From assembly GCF_000382325.1 (NCBI RefSeq), contig NZ_KB908057.1, positions 302,783 through 366,782 of the forward strand: a DNA stretch of 64,000 nt. The letters run 5' to 3'. A program made the position numbers and the translations under genes. The notes beneath the pieces are model-generated. The model was not told the DNA's origin, did no database searches, and saw only the letters and a program-made list of their open reading frames with translations. This DNA is from Woodsholea maritima DSM 17123 (GTDB lineage Bacteria > Pseudomonadota > Alphaproteobacteria > Caulobacterales > Maricaulaceae). Of the stretch, positions 7,384 through 16,300 are shown piece by piece (position 1 is the first letter of the stretch; every line of letters begins with the position of its first letter).

Positions 7384-7920
7384 TTACGCCGCGCTGACGC
7401 GCGGGAAGTCGATCTCAGTGTCTGCGACATGATTGAGATAATTGGTGAAGATATTGGCCACGACCTGGCCGATCACTTCAACGATCACGCCTTCATCTAA
7501 TCCCCCTTCGCGCGCGGCTTGAAGATCGCTATCACTGACCAGGCCGCGTTTTTGTGTGACGGCGCTGGCAAAGGCGAGAATTGCGCTCAAACGCGCATCG
7601 CTGGATCGGCCTTTGAGATGGGATTCGATCTCCGCCTCATCGATTTTCAACGACTTTGAAATCGCGCTATGGGCTGAGGCGCAATAATCACAGCCGTTAA
7701 CGCCCGCAACGGTGAGCGCGATAGCCTCGCGGGTGGGCGCATCCAAGCTGCCTTGGCCCAAATTCTCGCCCAGGGTCAGTAACGCCTTCAAGACGGCCGG
7801 CTGATTGGCCGTAACCCGGTAAAGGTTGGGCACCATGCCCACTTTGGATTTGATAGCTGAAAACAGCTCAGCGGCGGCCGGGTTTGCATTCTGGTCGGTT
7901 ATGGCAGTAAGACGGGACAT
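7384..7920 (-). CDS. Carboxymuconolactone decarboxylase/AhpD-like peroxidase-related protein
   Basis: The 178-residue protein belongs to the AhpD-like fold. It has a redox CxxC with the helper His downstream: C77-D-Y-C80 and H84 in GCDYCASAHSA. Such proteins reduce peroxides with the two cysteines or act as related thiol enzymes. The N-terminal VPNLYRVTANQPAVL stretch is typical of the peroxidase-related subgroup. AGGAG precedes the ATG. It is divergent from a TetR regulator with a palindromic operator between them, so it is probably the regulator's target and may answer to electrophile or oxidant stress. Confidence 0.88.
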   Translation of the reverse strand: MSRLTAITDQNANPAAAELFSAIKSKVGMVPNLYRVTANQPAVLKALLTLGENLGQGSLDAPTREAIALTVAGVNGCDYCASAHSAISKSLKIDEAEIESHLKGRSSDARLSAILAFASAVTQKRGLVSDSDLQAAREGGLDEGVIVEVIGQVVANIFTNYLNHVADTEIDFPRVSAA

Positions 7921-8008
7921 AAGGGATCTCCTGATCGAAGAGGGATGAAAGCCGTTTTCGTCGGGGTCATTGGACTTGCGCCCCGTCGATAAGGGTCATA
8001 TGTGTGTT

Positions 8009-8022
8009 ACGGACCGGTCCGT
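8009..8022. promoter_or_regulatory. Palindromic operator, probable TetR-family site
   Basis: ACGGACCGGTCCGT is a perfect 14-bp palindrome in the 137-bp spacer between the AhpD-like gene and the TetR gene. Dimeric TetR-family repressors bind such sites, often in their own divergent promoters. It lies 36 bp upstream of the regulator's start codon. Confidence 0.65.
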
Positions 8023-8057
8023 CAAGTATGGCGGCGTGAATTTTTCGGAGATGATTT

Positions 8058-8639
8058 ATGGCCCGACCTTTGACCTTTGATCGCGATGCGGCGTTAGACG
8101 CGATCAAGCAGACCTTTTGGGCGCGCGGTTATGAGGCAACCTCGATGCAGGATATTGAGGGCGCGACCGGCCTGAAGAAGCAGAGCCTTTATCGGCTCTA
8201 TGGCGATAAGCAGGGCATGTATCGCGCTGCCCTGATGCATTATGAATCTCACGAGGTCGCAGCGGCTGAAGCCTTTCTGCGCCAAGGGGCTGGAACGGGG
8301 GCGGGGCGGATCACTCAGGTGTTCACCAGTGTCGTGGATACGGCTCTCACTACGCAAGATCGCCGGGGCTGCTTTTTGTGCAATGCCTCGGTGGATGTGG
8401 CTTTGCTGGATCAAGATTCCCGGACCCAAGTGCGAATGATGATGGAGCGTGTACGCCAAGCTTTCCTGGGCGCGCTGATTGCGGACCAGGGTGGGGCGAG
8501 CGAGGCCCTAGAAGGGGCTGCAGACGGCCTGCTGGCGCTTTATAATGGCCTCAGGGTGCTGATTAAAGCTGAGAGCGCAGAGACTGTCTTGCGCCATGTG
8601 GTGCAACAGGCTGGCATCCTGGTCGCGCGGGCGCGCTGA
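8058..8639 (+). CDS. TetR/AcrR family transcriptional regulator
   Basis: The 193-residue protein opens with the TetR helix-turn-helix: FWARGYEATSMQDIEGATGLKKQSLYRLYGDKQGMYRAAL, at about residues 14-55. The C-terminal part is the variable ligand domain and contains CFLCNASVDVALLD, seen in a TetR subgroup that often controls oxidoreductases. It is divergently arranged with the AhpD-like gene and a palindromic site lies between. It therefore probably represses that gene and itself. The ligand is unknown. Confidence 0.9.
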   Translation: MARPLTFDRDAALDAIKQTFWARGYEATSMQDIEGATGLKKQSLYRLYGDKQGMYRAALMHYESHEVAAAEAFLRQGAGTGAGRITQVFTSVVDTALTTQDRRGCFLCNASVDVALLDQDSRTQVRMMMERVRQAFLGALIADQGGASEALEGAADGLLALYNGLRVLIKAESAETVLRHVVQQAGILVARAR

Positions 8640-8679
8640 TCAGCCCTTTGAGGGGGAGATCAACGCGCCGCATAAGGCG

Positions 8680-10167
8680 TTAGGATTTTGACCGCGAGAC
8701 CAGCGATTTGAAGAATAGCTTCACGCTTTCTGCATTCGCTTGGCCCAGCGTGCCCTGACGGAAGACGGCGCTTGCCCCCCACATCACCAGCACCAAAGTC
8801 ACAAGCATTACCGCTGTCGTGCCAATGATCTCCCATAAAGGGGGCTCATGGGGTAGGCGGCTCATCATGATGAAGGGCGTCCAGAACGGCACCCAAGAAG
8901 CGACGGAATAGACCATGCTGTCTGAAGCCGTAATGCTCATCGACATCAACAACATCGGAGCCATCAAGAAGAAAATGATCGGGGTCATCAAAGACTGGGC
9001 ATCGTGCAAGGTTTCACACAGCGAGCCCAGGGCCAGGAAGGTTGCGCCGAACATCAAATAGCCGACCAGGAAATAGCCCGCCGCCGGTAAAAGCAAGTTC
9101 ACCGTGAAGATTTCAGAGAACAAACCGGCAAGGTCGGGATCAAGCTGCATCAGGGCTTGATGCCCCAGTACCGAGGCCCCCAGGGCCAACACCATCCATG
9201 AGCCCATAAGGGTGAAGGAGGTGGCGGCCACGCCTAACAGCTTGCCGATGAGAATATCGCTATAGCGTGAGGTGGCAAGCATCAGCTCGATGACTTTGCC
9301 GCCCTTTTCCTCAATCATGCTGGTCAGCAGCATATTGGCGACCGAGAAAATGGCCATCCACAAGATAAAGGCCATGAAAATGGCGACCACGAAGGGTAGG
9401 CGATCTGCAGTGGTCACTTCTTCATCGGCGCTTGTGACCTCAGCGGGGTTATAGCTGCGGATCTCTGGACGTAAGTTATTGAGCGTATTTATGTCATTGG
9501 CGCTGAGGCCCGCATTGCGCAACATCTCATCTTCCAGATCATCTTCCAGGATAGAGCGGATTTTGCGTGATAAATCCACATCCGTAAGATTGGTCGAGTG
9601 ATAATCAAGAATAATTGGCGAGGGGTTTTCGTCCGTTCGCTCAAGATTGTCGCGAATGATGATCGCGGCGAACAAGGGTTTTTGCCCTTCAGGCGTTGCC
9701 AGCGTCGCTTCCCCGACCAGATAGGGCCGTAGCCCTGCCAGATCACGTGCCGGTGGGTCGACTTGAACTTCCTGGCTTTTGGGCAGGCTCAGCCCGGCTT
9801 GGCCGTCTTGAAGGTTCAGCGCGTCAAGTGCGCCCTGGCGGGCCGCCTCGAGATCGTCTTCGCGATCAAAGGCGGTTAAAGCCTCGGCCACACGCTCTTC
9901 ACCATAGAGGGCTTCAAGCGCTTTAAGCGTTTCGCGCACGCTTTCCCGGCTGGATTCTTCATAATCGCGCGCGATCATGTGATCATAGCCGCGCCCGGTT
10001 TCATCAATCACGGTGAAATAGCGCACGGGCTTGGAGTTTTCGATCAGGATCGGAACGCTGGCGCCGATGACCATGAAAACCGGTAGGGCCAGAAGCGAGA
10101 TCCAGAAGCCCCAGGTCGCCACATAAGACAGATATTCACGCCGGGCAATCAGATAGATAGCGCGCAT
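8680..10167 (-). CDS. ABC-2 type exporter permease (NatB-like)
   Basis: The 495-residue membrane protein has one N-terminal transmembrane helix (about 13-37), a large extracytoplasmic domain (about 40-255), then five or six helices to the C-terminus. This is the layout of NatB-type ABC-2 permeases. The segment FSVANMLLTSMIEEKGGKVIELMLAT is characteristic of the family, where it couples to the ATPase. It starts 2 bp after the ATPase gene. NatAB-like systems export sodium or other small solutes, but the substrate here is unknown. Confidence 0.9.
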   Translation of the reverse strand: MRAIYLIARREYLSYVATWGFWISLLALPVFMVIGASVPILIENSKPVRYFTVIDETGRGYDHMIARDYEESSRESVRETLKALEALYGEERVAEALTAFDREDDLEAARQGALDALNLQDGQAGLSLPKSQEVQVDPPARDLAGLRPYLVGEATLATPEGQKPLFAAIIIRDNLERTDENPSPIILDYHSTNLTDVDLSRKIRSILEDDLEDEMLRNAGLSANDINTLNNLRPEIRSYNPAEVTSADEEVTTADRLPFVVAIFMAFILWMAIFSVANMLLTSMIEEKGGKVIELMLATSRYSDILIGKLLGVAATSFTLMGSWMVLALGASVLGHQALMQLDPDLAGLFSEIFTVNLLLPAAGYFLVGYLMFGATFLALGSLCETLHDAQSLMTPIIFFLMAPMLLMSMSITASDSMVYSVASWVPFWTPFIMMSRLPHEPPLWEIIGTTAVMLVTLVLVMWGASAVFRQGTLGQANAESVKLFFKSLVSRSKS

Positions 10168-10169
10168 GA

Positions 10170-11135
10170 TTACACCTCCTCACGCTCGACGGGCTCAGCT
10201 GCGCTATTGGGCACAGGGCTGGCTTTGACCAATTGAACAAAGGCATCATGAAGATGGGGGCGGATCGGTTCAAACCGGATGAGATCGACCCCGGCACTGA
10301 CGCAAGCCTTTAAAACGTCTTGAACCTGGCTGGTGGCATTCAGCGTCACCCGCCACGCGTGATGGCCTTCTTGGGCGCAGTCCTGGGATTCTACCGTACC
10401 AAAGGGGCTTAAAAGCTGAGAGAGGTCATGGGCGCTGGCGCTTTCCAAAAGGATCTGGCGCGGTACCGTGCCCAAAGCTTCATCGACGCTGCCGTCGAAA
10501 ACCTTCTGGCCGCGGGCTAACAAGACGATACGATCGCATAACCGCTCAGCATGTTCCATGACATGGGTCGAGAATAACAGCGTGCGCCCGCCCTGGGCCT
10601 CTTCGCGGATAATGCTTTCCAACAAGGATTGATTGACCGGATCTAGGCCCGAAAACGGCTCATCCAGGATGATGAATTCCGGCTCATGGATCAGGGCGGC
10701 GATGATTTGGATTTTTTGCGCCATGCCTTTGGAGAGGGTTTTGACCTTTTTATAGGCGGCGTCAGAGAGTTCAAAGCGTTCAAGGTATTCAAGGGCTTTG
10801 GTCTTTGCCGCCTTGGCCTTCATGCCTTTTAGCCGGCCAAAGAAGACCAGCGCATCGAGCGCCGTCATTTTGCGATAAAGCCCGCGTTCCTCAGGTAGGA
10901 AACCCACCCGGTCGAGGGTTTTCATGGATAAGGGCTTGCCAAATAACAGGCTCTGGCCGCTATCAGGTTGGATAATCCCCAGTGCCATACGCAAGGTTGT
11001 GGTTTTTCCGGCTCCATTGGGGCCTAAAAAACCTGTGATTTGTCCACGCGGCGCTGTGAAGCTGACATCGCGCACCGCCGCCTTGCCTTTAAAGCTTTTG
11101 GTCAGATGACTGACCTCTAAGGCCATTTCACTCAC
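10170..11135 (-). CDS. ABC transporter ATP-binding protein (NatA-like)
   Basis: The 321-residue ATPase drives the permease encoded 2 bp downstream. Walker A is GPNGAGKT (38-45), the signature is LSKGMAQ (134-140), Walker B is FIILDEP (154-160) and the switch His is H191 in FSTH. A C-terminal extension of about 100 residues after the core resembles those of NatA/CcmA-type exporters. The start used is GTG at 11135, eight bases after GGGGAGG; an ATG three codons later is possible. The pair forms one operon. Confidence 0.93.
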   Translation of the reverse strand: MSEMALEVSHLTKSFKGKAAVRDVSFTAPRGQITGFLGPNGAGKTTTLRMALGIIQPDSGQSLLFGKPLSMKTLDRVGFLPEERGLYRKMTALDALVFFGRLKGMKAKAAKTKALEYLERFELSDAAYKKVKTLSKGMAQKIQIIAALIHEPEFIILDEPFSGLDPVNQSLLESIIREEAQGGRTLLFSTHVMEHAERLCDRIVLLARGQKVFDGSVDEALGTVPRQILLESASAHDLSQLLSPFGTVESQDCAQEGHHAWRVTLNATSQVQDVLKACVSAGVDLIRFEPIRPHLHDAFVQLVKASPVPNSAAEPVEREEV

Positions 11136-11203
11136 GGATCGAACCTCCCCATAATTTTTATGAGGAGGATAGACAAGTTTCCTTGACTTGGCTAGAGCGA
11201 TGC

Positions 11204-11701
11204 TCAGGCCGCGGGTAGAGCGAAATACAGAAGATCAAGGGCCGGGGGTTCAGCCACACCCAGCTGACGCAGAATATGGGTGGCCTGGCCGCGGTGATGG
11301 GTTTGATGATTGAAAAAATGGGTCAAAATGACATTCAAGGGCAGGCTATGGGGGTCGCCGCGGGTGTTTTTATACTGGAGCCCATCTTCAAGCTGATCCT
11401 CGCTCAAGCTGGCGATATATTCGATGATCCGGCGATCTTCGGCTTCGCGCGCTTCGCGTAGGGCCATGAAATCCTCGAACAAAGTCATGTCGAGACGCTC
11501 GGGCAGCATGCCTTCTTGGGTCATGCGAAACATCCAGATCCGGTCGGCGACCAGGATATGGTTCAGCGTGCCATGCAGGCTTTTGAAATAGGCTTTGACA
11601 TCGCGTTTGCGCTCAAAATCGCGCAAAGCCGTAGCGGCGTCATACAGGCGAGCATTCGCCCAAGCATTATAGGCGGCGAGGCGTTTGAAATGATCCAGCA
11701 T
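11204..11701 (-). CDS. DinB family protein
   Basis: This is a four-helix-bundle protein of the DinB/YfiT superfamily (165 residues). The metal-binding histidines are visible: H48 in LHGTLNHIL, and H132 and H136 in NHQTHHRGQ, a strong family match. Members include thiol-dependent transferases and many of unknown role. The start at 11701 gives the usual MLDHFKRLAAYNAWAN N-terminus; an in-frame GTG at 11719 would add six residues. Confidence 0.88.
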   Translation of the reverse strand: MLDHFKRLAAYNAWANARLYDAATALRDFERKRDVKAYFKSLHGTLNHILVADRIWMFRMTQEGMLPERLDMTLFEDFMALREAREAEDRRIIEYIASLSEDQLEDGLQYKNTRGDPHSLPLNVILTHFFNHQTHHRGQATHILRQLGVAEPPALDLLYFALPAA

Positions 11702-11801
11702 CAAGGCGAATAGTCCCACTCAAGCAAAATAAATCATAGCGTTAGACGGCACTTCTGCGAAGGGTCGTCACCCGAATACGACTATGATGTTCATGTCCCT
11801 C

Positions 11802-12782
11802 TTAGGTGTTAGGCGCTTGAGCGCGAAGACGCAAGGGGCCTTTTTCGCGCGGGCAGGCAGGATCGAGATAGCTCATTGGCCCGCTAAACCCGCTCGCGGC
11901 TTGGGCTTTGACGATGCCTTCTACAAAGAAGCGGATATGGTGGTTAAAGACCGCTTGGGTGTAAATACCAAAATGGTTTGCGCCTTTGACGAGGCCGGCA
12001 TATTTCGGTCCGCTGGCACCATCATAGAGCCGTCGGCCCCGGCTGAGGGGCACAATGCGGTCTTTATCGCCATGGAGCCAGAGCAGCGGTACGCTGACTT
12101 GCGCGATATAGGCGATGGAGTGCCAGCGCTCACGCAGAAACAGGCGCGGAAGGATGAAGGGCACGCGAATACGTGCCATATCCAGCACCGAATCATAGGG
12201 CGCATGCAGAATAAGTCCGCCGATCGGATGGCTGGCGGCGGCCTGCACAGCGGTGCCAGAGCCCATGGATTCGCCATAGAGCACAAAGCGCTGGGGATCG
12301 AACCCCTCGGCGGTTAAATAGTCTAAGAGTGTAATCGCATCGCGCACATTGCGTTTTTCGTTGGGCCAGCCGGTCGAGCCGCCAAAGCCGCGATGAGAGA
12401 GCGCCACAAAGCCCCAGCCCGCATTCAAAAACATACGGAAAAACCGGGCGCGATGGGCGAGATGGCGTTGATTGCCATGGAGATAGATCAGAAGGGGGCC
12501 GTCTTTTTGACGCGGCTTGGCGCGCCAGAGCAGCAGACGCTCCCCATCTGGGGTTTCCATCCAGTCTTCTTCGATCTGATCGAGGCCAACGCTTTTGGGA
12601 TCAATACGCTTGCGATAGGGGTGATAAAGCAGATGGGCCTGAAAAGCGATGGCCAGAAGGCTCAACCCCACCCAGATCACCATGACCCACAGCGCGATCG
12701 GCCAAGCCCATAGCATAAAGGCCCAGATACGCTGCAGGATGGGTAAGGCCTCTGCCCAGATCTGTAATATCCCCTCGACCAT
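11802..12782 (-). CDS. Membrane-anchored alpha/beta hydrolase
   Basis: The 326-residue protein has an N-terminal hydrophobic helix (about 20-50) that should anchor it in the membrane. A hydrolase domain follows, similar to the BEM46/ABHD13 type. The oxyanion region is YLHGNQRH, the nucleophile Ser172 lies in GESMGSG, the acid is probably the Asp in HGDKDRIVP and the His is in GANHFG. Substrate unknown. The start at 12782 has GAGGGG seven bases upstream; an ATG at 12797 would add five residues. Confidence 0.87.
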   Translation of the reverse strand: MVEGILQIWAEALPILQRIWAFMLWAWPIALWVMVIWVGLSLLAIAFQAHLLYHPYRKRIDPKSVGLDQIEEDWMETPDGERLLLWRAKPRQKDGPLLIYLHGNQRHLAHRARFFRMFLNAGWGFVALSHRGFGGSTGWPNEKRNVRDAITLLDYLTAEGFDPQRFVLYGESMGSGTAVQAAASHPIGGLILHAPYDSVLDMARIRVPFILPRLFLRERWHSIAYIAQVSVPLLWLHGDKDRIVPLSRGRRLYDGASGPKYAGLVKGANHFGIYTQAVFNHHIRFFVEGIVKAQAASGFSGPMSYLDPACPREKGPLRLRAQAPNT

Positions 12783-12843
12783 TATACGTCCCCTCATGGT
12801 CTATGTCCGGTGACATAAGCCCAAGCGAGGGGCGAGAGTCCAG

Positions 12844-12882
12844 AAAAAACCCCCACAGGGCGGAGCCTGCGGGGGTGTTTTT
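12844..12882 (-). terminator. Rho-independent terminator after pntB
   Basis: A 10-bp stem with one mismatch (12850-12859 with 12866-12875) is flanked by A6 and by TGTTTTT. It lies 16 bp past the pntB stop and can end transcription of the transhydrogenase operon. Confidence 0.85.
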
Positions 12883-12897
12883 CAAAGCGGTGAAGGC

Positions 12898-14304
12898 TTA
12901 GTGCATGGCTTTGACGATGCTTTCGGCCATTTTCTTCGCATCGCCCAGCAACATCATGGTGTTGTCGCGATAGAAGACGGGGTTTTCCACCCCAGCATAG
13001 CCAGAGCCCAGCGAGCGCTTGACGAACATTACCGTGCCCGCCTTCCAGACCTGAAGGACCGGCATGCCGTAAATCGGCGAAGAGGGATCATCCTCGGCGG
13101 CGGGATTGGTGACGTCATTGGCCCCGATGACGAAGGCGACATCGGCATTGGAGAAATCAGAATTGATGTCTTCCAACTCAAAGACTTCATCATAAGGCAC
13201 TTGGGCTTCGGCCAGCAGTACATTCATATGACCCGGCATCCGGCCCGCCACGGGGTGAATGGCATAGGCGACATCAACGCCTTCGGCTTTGAGAGCGTCC
13301 GCCATTTCCTTCAAGGCATGTTGAGCCTGGGCCACCGCCATGCCATAGCCGGGCACGATGATGACTTTACCGGCATTTTTCATGATGAAGGCGGCATCTT
13401 CGGCAGAGCCTTGCTTGACGGAGCGATCAAGGTCTGCGCCCGCCGCGGCCACTGAGGTATCAGCACCAAAGCCCCCTAAAAGCACCGAGATGAAGGACCG
13501 GTTCATCCCCTTACACATGATGTAGGAGAGGATGGCCCCTGAGGAGCCCACAAGGGCACCGGTGACCAAAAGGGCGGTATTTTCCAAGGTGAAGCCCAAG
13601 GCCGCAGCAGCCCAGCCCGAATAGGAATTGAGCATGGAGACCACAACCGGCATATCCGCGCCCCCAATGGGGATGATGAGGAGGACGCCGAGGAAAAGCG
13701 CAATCAAGGTGATCAGCCAGAAGGCGGTTTTGTTTTCTCCCCCTGAAGCCGTCAGGAAGACGATAAAGACAAAGACCGCAATGCCCAGACCCAAATTCAG
13801 CCAATGCTGACCCTTAAAGATGATCGGCGCGCCGCTCATCAGGCCTTGTAGCTTCATAAAGGCGATGACCGAGCCCGAGAAGGTGATCGCCCCGATGGCG
13901 ACGCCCAAGGAAAGCTCAATCAAAGACAAGGATTTAATCTTGTCGACGCCGATAGTGATGTGGAAGGCTTCAGGCTGGTACAGCGCCGCAATGGCGACCA
14001 AAACCGCTGACATCCCAACCAGGGAGTGGAAGGCGGCCACCAGCTGAGGCATGGCGGTCATGGGGATACGCTTGGCGATATAGGCCCCGACGCCGCCGCC
14101 GATGACGATGCCGCCCACGATCAGGGCAAAGCCCAGACCATCGGCCTTGACCAAGAGCAGCGAGGTGATGATGGCCACGGCCATCCCGGCCATGCCGAAA
14201 TAATTACCCTGGCGGGCGGTTTCCGGGCTGGATAGCCCGCGCAAAGCCAGAATGAACAAGATACCTGAGCCCAGATAGAGAAGGGCCGCGAGATTGACGC
14301 TCAT
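12898..14304 (-). CDS. pntB: NAD(P) transhydrogenase subunit beta
   Basis: PntB is the membrane and NADP-binding subunit of the proton-driven transhydrogenase, which makes NADPH from NADH. The 468-residue protein has eight or nine transmembrane helices up to about residue 270. The NADP(H) domain at the C-terminus contains VIIVPGYGMAVAQAQHAL and VIGANDVTNPAA, both diagnostic. It follows pntAB by 3 bp and is the last gene of the pntAA-pntAB-pntB operon. Confidence 0.97.
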   Translation of the reverse strand: MSVNLAALLYLGSGILFILALRGLSSPETARQGNYFGMAGMAVAIITSLLLVKADGLGFALIVGGIVIGGGVGAYIAKRIPMTAMPQLVAAFHSLVGMSAVLVAIAALYQPEAFHITIGVDKIKSLSLIELSLGVAIGAITFSGSVIAFMKLQGLMSGAPIIFKGQHWLNLGLGIAVFVFIVFLTASGGENKTAFWLITLIALFLGVLLIIPIGGADMPVVVSMLNSYSGWAAAALGFTLENTALLVTGALVGSSGAILSYIMCKGMNRSFISVLLGGFGADTSVAAAGADLDRSVKQGSAEDAAFIMKNAGKVIIVPGYGMAVAQAQHALKEMADALKAEGVDVAYAIHPVAGRMPGHMNVLLAEAQVPYDEVFELEDINSDFSNADVAFVIGANDVTNPAAEDDPSSPIYGMPVLQVWKAGTVMFVKRSLGSGYAGVENPVFYRDNTMMLLGDAKKMAESIVKAMH

Positions 14305-14307
14305 GGA

Positions 14308-14646
14308 TCAGCCCTCCGTCTTTGGGGTGTCCGCCTTGGCGGGTTTATCTTTTTTCTTATACATGGCGAGCATGCGCTGGGTGACCATAAAGCCGCCAAA
14401 GATATTCACACTGGCGAGAATAATGGCGAGCGCGCCTGCCCCTTTGGCAAATTGCCCGCCGGCATTGGTCGCCGCCGCAGCGGTCGCGAGCAGCGCGCCC
14501 ACGATAATGACCGATGAAATGGCGTTGGTGACACTCATCAAGGGCGTATGCAGCGCTGGGGTCACTGACCACACCACATAATAGCCCACAAAGATGGCCA
14601 GCACGAAGATGGCCAGGCGGAAGATAAAGGGATCTACGACTTCCAT
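14308..14646 (-). CDS. pntAB: NAD(P) transhydrogenase subunit alpha, membrane part
   Basis: In many Alphaproteobacteria the alpha subunit is split in two; this 112-residue protein is the membrane part (alpha-2). It has three hydrophobic helices, with the segment VGYYVVWSVTPALHTPLMSVTNAIS typical of the family and SVNIFGGFMVTQRMLAMYKKK near the C-terminus. It lies 9 bp after pntAA and 3 bp before pntB. A GGAG site precedes the ATG. Confidence 0.96.
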   Translation of the reverse strand: MEVVDPFIFRLAIFVLAIFVGYYVVWSVTPALHTPLMSVTNAISSVIIVGALLATAAAATNAGGQFAKGAGALAIILASVNIFGGFMVTQRMLAMYKKKDKPAKADTPKTEG

Positions 14647-14655
14647 GGGGGGCTC

Positions 14656-15780
14656 CTATGCGCGAAGGCTGTCATGAACGATCTGACCATCACGGGTCAG
14701 GGTCATGGCTTTGATGACATCATCGTCCCAATGGGGCGCGAAGGCCCCGCTCTGATCTTTCAAGAGCGCGGAAAGATTGACGAAGTTCTTGGCTAAAAGC
14801 TGCGAGGCATCTGCGCCCAGGCGCGCGGGCAGATTGGTGTAACCGGCAATGGTCACACCATTATGCTCAACAAGAGTATCGGGCTGGGTCAGCTCACAAT
14901 TGCCGCCCATGGCCGCGGCCAGGTCGATGATGACACTGCCGGGCTTCATGGTGTCGACCATCGCGGTCGAGATAAGGCGCGGGGCCGGGCGTCCGGGGAT
15001 CAGCGCGGTGGTGACGACCACATCCTGCTTGGCGATATGGCTGGCGACCAGCGCGGCCTGCTTGGCCTGATATTCGGGGCTCATCGCTTTGGCATAGCCC
15101 GCCGAGGTCTCTGCGGCTTTGAATTCTTCATCCTCAACGGCGATGAATTTCGCGCCCAGCGAGGCGACTTGCTCTTTGGCGGCGGGGCGCACATCGGTGG
15201 CGGTGACAACCGCGCCCAGACGGCGTGCGGTGGCGATGGCCTGAAGGCCGGCAACGCCTGCGCCCATGATGAAGGCCTTTGCCGGGGCAATCGTACCGGC
15301 CGCCGTCATCATCATCGGGAAGGCGCGCCCATAGATGTGCGCGGCTTCGATAATCGCGCGATAGCCTGAAAGGTTGGACTGAGACGACAGCGCATCCATG
15401 GATTGGGCGCGGGTGATGCGCGGGGTCAATTCCATGGCCAACACCGTCAGGCCTTTATCGGCGCAGGTTTTGGCAAAATCTTGCGCGCTATGGGGCTCCA
15501 TCAGGCCGATAATCATCGCGCCTTTGGGGATGGCGTCCAGATGAGCGTCATCCGGTCGGCGCACACATAGAACCAATTGAGTGTCGCCGGGAAGGGCGTT
15601 TAAGGCCCCGGTTTGGGCCCCTTCGCCTTCATACATCGCATCAGAGAAGCTCGCTTGTGCGCCCGCCCCTGATTCGACAAAGACCGTAGCCCCGGCCTTG
15701 ATAAAGGTTTTGACGGTATCTGGCGTAGCCCCCACACGGGTTTCACCAGGCCATGTCTCTTTTAGAACTGCAATTTTCAT
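14656..15780 (-). CDS. pntAA: NAD(P) transhydrogenase subunit alpha, NAD-binding part
   Basis: This is the soluble NAD(H)-binding part of the split alpha subunit. The 374-residue protein starts MKIAVLKETWPGETRVGATP, the standard alanine dehydrogenase/PNT N-terminus. The Rossmann motif GAGVAGLQAIATARRLGA with the following TDVRP lies near the centre. The loop CELTQPDTLVEHNGVTI is also conserved. It is the first gene of the operon. Together the three products pump protons inward to drive NADPH formation. Confidence 0.97.
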   Translation of the reverse strand: MKIAVLKETWPGETRVGATPDTVKTFIKAGATVFVESGAGAQASFSDAMYEGEGAQTGALNALPGDTQLVLCVRRPDDAHLDAIPKGAMIIGLMEPHSAQDFAKTCADKGLTVLAMELTPRITRAQSMDALSSQSNLSGYRAIIEAAHIYGRAFPMMMTAAGTIAPAKAFIMGAGVAGLQAIATARRLGAVVTATDVRPAAKEQVASLGAKFIAVEDEEFKAAETSAGYAKAMSPEYQAKQAALVASHIAKQDVVVTTALIPGRPAPRLISTAMVDTMKPGSVIIDLAAAMGGNCELTQPDTLVEHNGVTIAGYTNLPARLGADASQLLAKNFVNLSALLKDQSGAFAPHWDDDVIKAMTLTRDGQIVHDSLRA

Positions 15781-15851
15781 ACGGGCATTCCCCTCTTGCG
15801 GCGCGTGCCGTTGATCTCAAGATGGGGAAATATGCCGCAGGTGCAACCAAA

Positions 15852-15890
15852 AAAATAACCTCTGCCACTTTTGTGTGCAGAGGTTATTTT
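15852..15890. terminator. Bidirectional Rho-independent terminator
   Basis: A perfect 14-bp stem (15852-15865 with 15877-15890) with A-rich and T-rich ends lies 19 bp past the stop of the oxidase subunit IV gene. It separates that gene from the pnt operon. Confidence 0.88.
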
Positions 15891-15909
15891 ATACAATTGG
15901 TATTAAAGC

Positions 15910-16203
15910 TTACGCGCCGAACAGCGCCATGCCCCCGCCGATCACCAGGCCGATGAAGCCCGTGATGATGATCGTCGCCCAATAAGCAACGCCGCGTTTG
16001 AACATTAATCCACCAACCAGCGCCAAAGCTGCGCAGATGAAAAGATCGGTGAACCAAGCGACATGAGCACCAAAGTGCAGGACCGCGAACAAGATCACGA
16101 CGCCTGTCACCAGGGTAGAATAGATGGAAACATCAATAAAACCTTGGAAGGTTTTGCTGTGCTCGGAGATGTCCATCTCACCGTGATGGTAATCCGCTGC
16201 CAT
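15910..16203 (-). CDS. aa3-type cytochrome c oxidase subunit IV
   Basis: The 97-residue protein begins with the polar MAADYHHGEMDISEHSKTF segment and is followed by three hydrophobic stretches. The pattern H-G-x-M-D-x-x-x-H-x-x-T-F is the signature of the small bacterial aa3 oxidase subunit IV, an accessory subunit of the terminal oxidase. Genes of this family are often found near pnt genes in Alphaproteobacteria. AAGGAG precedes the ATG. The two flanking terminators suggest a single-gene transcript. Confidence 0.9.
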   Translation of the reverse strand: MAADYHHGEMDISEHSKTFQGFIDVSIYSTLVTGVVILFAVLHFGAHVAWFTDLFICAALALVGGLMFKRGVAYWATIIITGFIGLVIGGGMALFGA

Positions 16204-16300
16204 GGGGGACTCCTTAACTTCAAAAAGACACGATTATGACGCGAGGTATCACGCCGGATAGATTTGGCCAAGTCTCATTCACCCTTTAAAGGCGCTTTCT

